Positions 56,172-64,000 of a stretch of 64,000 bases of DNA are shown piece by piece. Origin of the DNA: Flaccisagitta enflata. Its lineage: Eukaryota; Chaetognatha; Sagittoidea; Aphragmophora. The notes under the pieces were generated by a model, which had not been told where the DNA came from, made no database searches, and saw nothing but the letters and a program-made list of their open reading frames with translations. Numbering within the stretch: position 1 is the first letter of the stretch; the number at the start of each line of letters is the position of its first letter. The stretch spans positions 81,096,001 to 81,160,000 of the forward strand of contig OZ231127.1 of assembly GCA_965153355.1 (NCBI GenBank), given 5' to 3'. The position numbers were made by a program, and so were the translations under genes.

Positions 56172-56300
56172 TATTTTTTAGATGCATCCTCGCATCTCTA
56201 TAAGAGGGTCTGTCCGTCCGTCCGTTACGCAATTGCAAAAACCGCGTTTCTCAGCAGTTTTTGGCCGCGTTGAGATCCTCAAAAGTCTTGATATAAGTAC
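56172..56300 (+). mobile_element. family A element, A3 subtype, head fragment
   Basis: TTTTTAGATGCATCCTCGCA and TCTCTATAAGAGGGTCTGTC then GTCCGTCCGTTACGC and AAAACCGCGTTTCTCAGC, shared with the 49-kb copy. Confidence 0.8.
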
Positions 56301-56439
56301 AATCTATGAAAGGGTGACTGCATTTGGGCCCCGTAAGTCCAGATATAAGTACTACAAACAAGGAAGGTGAGACTCATTCATCATTCAAGTTGGACGAAAT
56401 CATTCAAGGCGTGAGATTGGAAACAGTTGAAGCAGGAAG

Positions 56440-56640
56440 CGGTGCAGGTGGAGGAGGAGGAGGAGGAGGTGGAGGAGGAGGAGGAGGAGGAGGAGGAGGA
56501 GGAGGAGGAGGAGCAAGTGGAGGAAGGGGAAAAGAAGGATAAAATGGGGGTGGAAGAGGAGGAGGGGAAAGTAAAAGAGGCCGAACAGGACAAGAAAATG
56601 GAGGTGGCTGAGGGGAAAGAGAGAGTGGCGAGGCTGTGAA
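56440..56640. repeat. (GGA)n purine-rich tract
   Basis: Pure GGA to about 56512, then GGAAAAG-type mixtures. Related purine-rich sequence, with GAGGAGGAAATGGAGGTGGC units, continues to 57030. Confidence 0.9.
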
Positions 56641-57074
56641 GGAGGATATGTGATTTTGGGGGTTGGGTCGTAGTTGGAGAGTCCAAGGTAATGATTATGG
56701 GAAATTTAGGGTGATTTGGTGGTAGTTAGGTCAAATTTTTCTCAGAAATATCCCAATCTCGCTCTGTATAGGAGGAAATTGATGTGTGAGAGGAGAAAGA
56801 GAGAGTGACGAGGCTAAGGAGGAAGAAATGGAGGTGGCTGACCAGAAGGCAGGTGGAGGAAGTGGAGAAGGAGGAGAAATGGAAGCGGCTGATAAGAAAT
56901 AGGGAGTTACAGAGGCTGTGGAGGAGGAGGAAATGCCGAAAAAGGCAGATGAAGTGGACGGGGAAGGAGGAGGAAACGGCTGAAGAGGAGGCTGAGGAGG
57001 GAGACGGGTAAAGGAAATGGAGGCCGTCTGATACTTAGACAAGTTCCGTCAGAATTTTGACGAAGATTAGGAAG

Positions 57075-57270
<196 letters not shown>

Positions 57271-57284
57271 GGAAGAATATCACT

Positions 57285-57620
57285 TTCTTGTGTCAACACA
57301 ATGTCGCCACAACGTCCGTAAAAAATGTCTTCTCGTACGAAGCAGAGAAAAAGACAGAGTCAAAGAGACAGAGAGACATAAGAAGAAGAGGGAACTGGGC
57401 ATCATCATTTTATGATTATCAAGTGGGAATAATTCCGGGTTTTGTGTTCCATGAGGGTTTTAACTTCAGACTGAACGGAGCTTCCGATGTAGTTGGCCAA
57501 CAGCTCACAACCCGGAGATGAACTTCATAGAAATCAAGACGAAGCGGCTGACTGAGGAAATTGGAGAGAAAAAGGCTTTTTAATCGTTCCTCACTGTTTT
57601 TCTCTGTCAATGGCGGTCTG
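57285..57620. other. intron 2 stretch with ambiguous open frames
   Basis: Frames on both strands stay open between two microsatellites (plus 57288-57521; minus 57419-57610). No motif is recognised on either, so no gene is called. Confidence 0.35.
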
Positions 57621-57684
57621 TCTATCTGCCAGCCTCTTTTTCTTTCTCTCCCTCTTTACTTCTGTCTCTCTCTTTGTCTCTGTC

Positions 57685-57692
57685 ACTGTCTC

Positions 57693-57785
<93 letters not shown>

Positions 57786-57802
57786 CTCACTCTCTCTCAT
57801 AT
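57685..57802. repeat. (CT)n microsatellite
   Basis: CT array of about 110 bp with TCTGTC at the left edge. Confidence 0.97.
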
Positions 57803-57816
57803 ACCCAATCTCATAT

Positions 57817-58002
57817 CTATGCGTTTGATGGGGGAATGGAGCCATACGTAATTCCGTGATTCGAGAGCTGAGGGTTTTTGGGATCAACCAGTCCCATCAA
57901 GCGATAACTCTTAGAATTGGGCTCAGGGTATGATTTTGTTTTCGTGCTGTTAATCTGCCATTTCATTCCCATTTCTTTATTATCAAAATGAGGTCTTGGC
58001 AT
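57817..58002 (-). other. unassigned open frame, 61 codons
   Basis: ATG to TAG, beginning MPRPHFDNKEMGMKWQINST and ending [15 protein letters not shown]. Complex composition, same strand as the receptor gene, next to a CT array as the real exons are. No family recognised, and no residues are missing between exons 2 and 3 that it could supply. Confidence 0.25.
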
Positions 58003-58214
58003 TGACAGCGGTTTTCGTCCAATTTACGCTCTTATATCACCTCAATGCAATGGCTTCCCATTCGCAATCTTATTTTCCTCGTCATGTCATCTTGCAACTG
58101 GCGTGATACAATCTGTCATTCTTTTATCACTTTTATGATAGACTTCAGACTTGAATAGCTTTTTGCTTGAATAATAATCAATTTCCGTTTTAGGCGTCAA
58201 TATCCTCCTGGTAT

Positions 58215-58690
58215 CGTGGCTTATATCCCCATGAGGGCATGTTCATGATGATATCTATGACAAGTCTACAATGATAGTGCCTCAGTATCGTGGCTCATTT
58301 TCCCATGAGGACGTGATCATGATGATATCCATGACAGGTACACACTGATAGTGTCCATGTATTTGGGATTATTTTCCCATGAGGGCGTGTTCATGATGAT
58401 ATCCATGACAGGTACACACTGATAGTTTCCATGTATTTGGGATTATTTTCCCACGAGGACGTGATCATGATGATATCCATGACATGTACACACTGATAGT
58501 GTCCATGTATTTTGGATTATTTTCCCATGAGGGCGTGTTCATGATGATATCCATGACCACACTAAAAGAGTCTCAGTATCGTGGCACATAGTCCCATGAG
58601 GGCGTGTTCATGATGATAGCCATGACCACACTGAAAGAGTCTCATTATCGTGGGACATAGTCCCATGAGGGCGTGTTCATGCTAATAGCG
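58215..58690. repeat. 74-bp minisatellite
   Basis: Seven diverged units containing CCCATGAGGGCGTGTTCATG then ATGATATCCATGACA. The inner units with CACACTGATAGTGTCCATGT are most alike. Confidence 0.9.
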
Positions 58691-58717
58691 TCATAATATT
58701 TTTCAAGTCATCTAAGG

Positions 58718-58762
58718 ATATCGCACATGGTCAGCGGTACCCGATGCCCTGCTTGGAGTGAT
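58718..58762 (-). mobile_element. family B tail fragment
   Basis: ACATGGTCAGCGGTACCCGA and TGCCCTGCTT is the family B tail. No core or head nearby. Confidence 0.7.
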
Positions 58763-59510
58763 CAGCTGAAGAAGTGAACTGAGAAATTCTAGCCAAAACA
58801 TAGCAATAACAGGAGTATACTAGCAGGTACGTCCCTGGAACTAAGCTTATCTTCCTCAATTGTTAACGCACGCCTCAGGTGTGTCAATATGCAAAAGGTT
58901 TTTTGATCAGTTCATCATCATCAGGGAGTGTTGGGACATTAATTCTAAGACACTTACCTTTTTTTAAAAAAATATTTCATTCATCTTCCGTCTTTTTCTA
59001 AATCCTCATTTAGCCTCTAATTTGTATATTGCAGTGCAGCTGGTTTTGCACCTGAATTACTGATGACAATGAAAAAAAATCAAAACATATTGGTTTTTTT
59101 ATTCCTTATACTATAGAAAAATAGTGAAAATCTTCTGCTTTTATACACAAAAACTTAGTAATGGAAAAAACGAAAATTTCTAAATAATATATCAGTCTCA
59201 TTTTCAACAAAACTGGATGCAGTCGCTAAAAGTATATATATTCTTGATAATCTTTACACGCGCTAAAAAAACAGAAGATGATTAAAATTGAAAAAAATAA
59301 AAATGGTTAGTGTCTTATAATTAGGGTCTTAATACTCTTTGATGCATGATGATGATGAGCCGATCAAAAGACCTTTTGCATATTGACACACCCCAACGCA
59401 CGCCTTTAAATTGATTCTGTTGCAAAACTTAGTTTTGGCGTTGAACAAAAAATGAGTGATTTATCGGGAAATTGAAAATTGCAGGCGGAAAAAAGGGAAT
59501 AGGAAGACTG
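58763..59510. other. intron 2 sequence with a small inverted repeat
   Basis: CACGCCTCAGGTGTGTCAAT and ATGCAAAAGG TTTTTTGATC (58868 on) is inverted at about 59363-59405 (CCTTTTGCATATTGACACAC). Probably another small inverted-repeat element of about 540 bp. No gene seen. Confidence 0.6.
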
Positions 59511-59513
59511 TGT

Positions 59514-60434
59514 TGTAGAGTGGTGAGTGGTGAGTGGCGAGTGGTGAGTGTCGAGTGGTGACTGGTAGAGTGGTCGAGTGGTGAGTGGTGGAGTGGTGAG
59601 TGGTGAGTGGTAGAGTGGTGAGTGGTGAGTGGTGAGTGGTGAGTGGTGAGTGGTGAGTGGTAGAGTGGTGAGTGGTGAGTGGTTAGTGGTTAGTGGTGAG
59701 TGTTGAGTGGTGAGTGTCGAGTGGTGAGTGGTGAGTGGTGAGTGGTGAGTGTCGAGTGGTGAGTGGTGAGTGGTGAGTGGTGAGTGGTGAATGGTGAATG
59801 GTGAGTGGTGAGTGTCAAGTGGTGAGTGGTAGAGTGGTTAGTGGTGAGTGGTGAGTGGTGAGTGTCGAGTGGTGAGTGGTGAGTGGTAGAGTGGTAGAGT
59901 GGTGAGTGGTGAGTGGTGAGTGGGGAGTGGTGAGTGGTGAGTGGTGAGTGGTGAGTGGTGAGTGGTGAGTGGTGAGTGGTTAGTGGTGAGTGGTGAGTGG
60001 TAGAGTGGTGAGTGGTGAGTGGTGAGTGGTAGAGTGGTGAGTGGTGAGTGGTGAGTGGTTAGTGGTGAGTGGTGAGTGGTGAGTGTCGAGCGGTGAGTGG
60101 TGAGTGGTAGAGTGGTGAGTGGTGCGTGGTGAGTGGTGAGTGGTGAGTGGTTAGTGGTGAGTGCTGAGTGCTGAGTGTCGAGTGGTGAGTGGTGAGTGGT
60201 AGAGTGGTGAGTGGTGAGTGGTGAGTGGTAGAGTGGTGAGTGGTGAGTGATGAGTGGTAGAGTGGTTAGTGGTGAGTGGTGAGTGGTGAGTGGTAGAGTG
60301 GTGACTGCTAAAGTGGTGAGTGGTAGAGTGGTGAGTGGTGAGTGGTGAGTGGTGAGTGGTAGAGTGATGAGTGGTGAGTGGTGAGTGGTGAGTGGTGAGT
60401 GGTAAGTGGTAGAGTGGTGAGTGGTAGAGTGGTG
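59514..60434. repeat. (GAGTGGT)n heptamer array of about 920 bp
   Basis: GTGAGTGGT-type units with recurrent GTAGAGTGG and GTGTCGAGTGG variants. On the minus strand it reads as HHSPLTT-type heptapeptides; this is not a gene. Confidence 0.95.
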
Positions 60435-60721
60435 CCACATGGTGGAATAATGAGGCTGTAAAGCAAAGACGAACTTAACTTATTGTAAGTAAAAGTGGTG
60501 GATGAAAGCTTGAAAAGGAGAAAACTAGACAATAAGGCCGGATACAAGGCCTATTATAAACTCTGCGTTACGGACAGATCAACGTACCCGCCTACCTACA
60601 ATCCTGCCTAAGAGCACGCCTGCTTAGCGAGCGATTAAAAATCTTTTAACTCGGAAAGAGTTGGTTGAAAGCCGTAAGAATGGTTTTCTGGATCGGGCTA
60701 GCGTGTGCCATTCATTCGCGC

Positions 60722-60842
60722 CTTTTTAGTCACGAGCACGCGACTTTACGACCCACTTTGTCCGATAGTCCGTCAGTCCGTCGGTCCGTCGGTCCATCGG
60801 TCCGTGGGTCCATCATACTTTACTTTTTTTATTACTATGATT
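60722..60842 (+). mobile_element. family A element, A1 head and core
   Basis: TTTTTAGTCACGAGCACGCG and ACTTTACGACCCACTTTG, then a GTCCGTCGG core and CATACTTTACTTTTTTTATT. Tail missing. Confidence 0.8.
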
Positions 60843-61121
60843 TTAACTAACCCAACTATGCATTGATTCTCATAAATAGTCGATTTTTTTTTTGTGACGC
60901 TGCACTTTTTGTGTGAATACATGTCATATAAAAGTGACGGACAGTCTTTGTAACTGACTCAGTGACTGCCTGTCATCAGTGGTGACAGGCAGTGGGTGAT
61001 TTGCTTGTCACAAGTTTACCATCTTCTTTATTGGCTGTCAGAGAGAAAGCTTAAGGTCATACAATTGTCCATCCGCGCTGATACAACAATGAGTTAAGGA
61101 TAGAATAAAAGAGAGTATTAC
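60843..61121. other. intron 2 sequence next to exon 2
   Basis: No gene seen. GTGACTGCCTGTCATCAGTG and GTGACAGGCAGTG form a short stem near 60960-60995. Confidence 0.5.
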
Positions 61122-61169
61122 CTTGTCAGTTTTCTTGCTACAATTTCTCTGCATCACGTAAGGCTTTTC
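61122..61169 (-). CDS. iGluR exon 2: 48-nt micro-exon, S1 strand with EKPYVM
   Basis: This small exon encodes 16 residues, EKPYVMQRNCSKKTDK, in phase 0 at both ends. The acceptor is CTTCATCTCAG and the donor AAG^GTAATA. The E-x-P-Y-V-M motif is diagnostic for the first S1 lobe of non-NMDA receptors. A Cys and a basic run follow where family members often have a loop before the W/YEGYC motif. It joins exon 3 across a 13-kb intron, giving TDK-DCVGNGRWEGYC. Confidence 0.9.
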
Positions 61170-61227
61170 CTGAGATGAAGACAAAATTGGGAAGTATCCA
61201 ACAAATTAGAATATATACAGTGAGGGG

Positions 61228-61254
61228 GCGGGGAGAGAGAGAGAGAGAGAGAGA
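61228..61254. repeat. short (GA)n in intron 1
   Basis: About 13 GA units between exons 1 and 2, followed by CAGACA-type repeats. Confidence 0.9.
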
Positions 61255-61403
61255 CAGACAAAGACAGAAAAAGTTACAGACATATAGACCGACAAAGATA
61301 CACAGACAGAGTAAGTGAGAGAGAGAAAAATAAAAAGTGTCGACGAGCGTCATTAACATTATTAAAATTCTCAGACATAACGTCTATAAGGTTTGATACT
61401 TAC

Positions 61404-61517
61404 CTCAATGGTGACAATTTTAAGATGAGTGAGTTTGAGTTGATCCATGATGCTCGTTGAGGACATATTCAAATCGTCTTTTAAGTCGATTCCTGACTTG
61501 CTAGACCATGATCCAAC
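61404..61517 (-). CDS. iGluR exon 1 (of those visible): end of linker, start of S1
   Basis: The exon is 114 nt (38 codons, phase 0 at both ends). It begins VGSWSSKSGIDL, matching the family pattern of Gly-x-Trp before the ligand-binding domain, and ends KLTHLKIVTIE, the first strand of S1. The donor is GAG^GTAAGT (strong). The proposed acceptor follows CAACAG, but the preceding intron is A-rich with hardly any polypyrimidine tract, so the 5' boundary is the least secure in the gene. The join to exon 2 gives TIE-EKPYVM, the usual sequence at this place in kainate receptors. Confidence 0.82.
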
Positions 61518-61916
61518 CTGTTGTTTTTTTTTATATTTCACGAATTAAGAAAAAAGAGATGGGTTGTGGAAAATTGTGGCAAAGTTATCAGTTTTAAAGA
61601 TTTATCGATTCATCAGACCGACAACCCATAAAAATTGTCTTCTGATGCTCTCTGTTTTCTTTCAAATGGGTTGAGTCTTTCAATGAAGATGGTCAAATCA
61701 AACTTTGGTGTTTGACTGTGAGCGATACAGTTGAGTTACACTAGAGCGCATTAAAATTGTAGAGCAAATGCCACAATGCCAATCATCATTTATTTTCATA
61801 AAGAATTTGATAGAACTTGGGCGCTTTAACGAGGAACAACTGTATTTTTTACGTGGATTAAGAAAACACAGTACAGTTGATGATAGAATCAAGCAGAAAC
61901 CAATTGCTGATAGCCT

Positions 61917-62253
<337 letters not shown>

Positions 62254-62418
62254 AGCTATTACTCTGGGCTATATATGGTTAACATGGAGGTGATTAAAAT
62301 GCGGTTGATATCCATTAAAACAGAAAGAGAGAAACAGAAAGAAAGAAAAACGAGGAAAAAATGACATGAGAGGAAAAAAGCAAGAAAAAAACCCAAAGCC
62401 TTGACAAAGTTCGATGGT

Positions 62419-62429
62419 TATTTGTCGTT

Positions 62430-62511
<82 letters not shown>

Positions 62512-62525
62512 CCGTTGTCGTTGAG
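62419..62525. repeat. (GTCGTT)n hexanucleotide array
   Basis: About 17 units, probably a derivative of the GTT repeat type. Confidence 0.95.
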
Positions 62526-62765
62526 GTGTTGTTGTCATTTGTTCGACATGAATAATTGATGAGGCAGAAAAAAAGACTTGAGACCAAAAGTGGTTCCAAC
62601 GGCAAAATAACCAATTGTCTCGGAAGGCTACTTGGTGCTCAGAAATGACTGATCGTCCGACCATCCCTTGTAGCTACCTAATGTACAGCGTGTAAGAGAC
62701 GTAAACACTTTCCAAAGCAAACTAGTCCAGAGTGGAATCAAATCAACCAATGACCACCGGTTTGA

Positions 62766-62834
62766 TCCAATCATACAATCATACAATCATACAATCATAC
62801 AATCATACAATCATACAATCATACAATCATACAA
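62766..62834. repeat. (ACAATCAT)n octanucleotide array
   Basis: About eight perfect units. Confidence 0.95.
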
Positions 62835-63196
62835 TTTTATCCTTGACAGTCTCCGTCTCTGATCCTGCCAATCCAATCTGAGCGACTGATGCAATGACTT
62901 TGAATACAGCTTCATTTGAGCGTTTTCAGGGGACTTTCGAAATTATGCTCCATAGTGAAGCTGCTTTATTGCCAAAATGGGTAAGACTTCAAAATATTTG
63001 CTGCAATAGTAACTTTCTTGCCCTGAAGGCGGACAACCCTTAATAGCGAGTACGCTCTAGCGGTGCTCCGCTGTACCTAAAAATTTGACCGTCTTTTAGA
63101 AATTTAGGGTTAAAACACTCGCTAATGATACCTGCTACAAAAACTCCTTCTGTAATTTACATTCAATTGATATTCAATTCATCAGGGAAATCAAGC
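62835..63196. other. upstream intron or flank, nothing recognised
   Basis: No exon with amino-terminal-domain features of the receptor was found here. Confidence 0.4.
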
Positions 63197-63645
63197 TGTA
63201 AGTAGATTCTGAGTGAGAAACTAGTCGTTACACGGATGATCCCGGTCGCAGAGCCACTTTTTTTTCTTTCTCAGCATTTTTTATTAAACGAGATGCAAGA
63301 AAAATTTTTGACGGCTGATTGCGCATAATAACCGGGTTTAATGAAACTCAAGAAAGTCGCGAGATGAATGGTAATTAAGAATTGACATTCGCAACAGGGG
63401 ACCAAAAAAAAAGTTGATCCGCTCGCATGATGTGACTTTCACATTTGAAGACTTTGGCCTTCCTCATGCTTAATGCTACGATCTAGATCACCAGAACTCG
63501 GCAGTCGAGTTGTAAGAGTCCAAAAAGGGGCATCGGGGAGCGTGTTTTAATATCCCCGCAGTCGGACGCTCAGGCTAGAATTAATTTTATAGTCGTATGG
63601 TACACTACACCCCGCTATGTCCACCCATTCGTCCATTGGTCGGTC
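63197..63645 (+). repeat. 450-bp interspersed repeat, copy 2
   Basis: Second copy of 5106-5552, same orientation, about 90 percent alike by eye. Confidence 0.9.
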
Positions 63646-64000
63646 CTTTTTGGGCAGCGGCCCCGAAGGGGCCGATGACCTATGCTTTCACACAGGAGAA
63701 ATTTCTCCTTCTCCTTCTTCTCCTTCTTCTTCGTACCCCCCCCCCCGCTTTCAGCCTCGAGACCCAAATCCCTGCCTTGAGGCCTAAATCCTAGCCTCAA
63801 AACCCAAATCCAAGCCTCAAGGCCCAAATCCAAGCCTCGAGGCCCAAATCCCAGCCTCGAGGCCCAAATCCTAGCCTCGAGGCCCAAATCTCAGCCTCGT
63901 TACCCAAATCTCAGCCTTGAGGCCCAAATCTCAGCCTCGAGGCCCAAATCCCAGCCTCGAGGCCCAAATCCCAGACTCAAGGCCCAAATCCCAGCCGCAA
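63646..64000 (+). mobile_element. family B element B6, runs off the window
   Basis: Head TTTTTGGGCAGCGGCCCCGA and AGGGGCCGATGACCTATGCT, a CTT/TCC run, C run, and a 19-20 bp core of CAGCCTCGAGGCCCAAATCC type to the window end. Nested in the core of the preceding repeat. Confidence 0.85.

Noticed and set aside
57285-57620. Possible extra receptor exon between exons 2 and 3
   Set aside because: Exons 2 and 3 already join without a gap in phase 0, and frames on both strands look equally plausible, so no call is made.
59838-60547. His/Ser/Pro/Leu/Thr heptapeptide frames
   Set aside because: Translation of the GAGTGGT heptamer array.

Overview
The window is eukaryotic and almost certainly from an invertebrate animal. 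Its one recognisable gene is an intron-rich ionotropic glutamate receptor (iGluR) of the kainate (GluK-like) type on the minus strand. Ten exons can be read, from 61517 down to 12859. They join in phase at every junction into about 382 residues: the end of the linker before the ligand-binding domain, S1, M1, the pore loop, M3 and most of S2. The amino-terminal domain exons (above 61517) and the last exon(s) carrying the end of S2, M4 and the tail (below 12859) were not found and are probably outside the window. The species cannot be named from this sequence; the protein sequence and the (GTCY)n-cored interspersed elements suggest a protostome (inference).

Everything else is intron or flank packed with repeats. 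From high to low coordinates along the gene: exons 1-2 (61.1-61.5 kb); a 13-kb intron with GTT/GTCGTT arrays, a GAGTGGT heptamer array, a 74-bp minisatellite, a foldback element and two large CTTT tracts; exon 3 (47.9-48.0) and exon 4 (45.9-46.05) around a 632-bp foldback element; a 10-kb intron with a 3.6-kb long-inverted-repeat element and a 326-bp tandem repeat; exon 5 (M1, 35.4) with a partial second copy beside it; a 10-kb intron with three arrays of a 29-bp satellite, one of them split by a 3.3-kb long-inverted-repeat element; exon 6 (pore, 25.4), exon 7 (M3, 21.5), exon 8 (20.8) and exon 9 (20.0); a 7-kb intron; and exon 10 (12.9). Below 12.8 kb lie minisatellites, MITE-like and foldback elements and no recognised gene.

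Three themes stand out. (1) Eight of the ten exons have a tandem repeat within about 35 nt of a splice site, and at four exons the splice-site segment itself has been copied; for exon 10 it forms a 1.6-kb array of 43-bp units that each carry the polypyrimidine tract and acceptor AG. (2) Several interspersed families have hairpins or matched termini whose two halves agree within a copy but differ between copies, the pattern expected if the pairing is selected. The most abundant, family A, has a head hairpin, a (GTCY)n core and a tail repeating the reverse complement of the hairpin's left arm; it resembles DINE-1/HINE (Helentron-related) elements. (3) Six or more foldback elements with 60-bp to 1-kb inverted repeats are present, two with visible candidate target-site duplications (9 bp and 5 bp). 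No rRNA, CRISPR array or bacterial-type gene is present.
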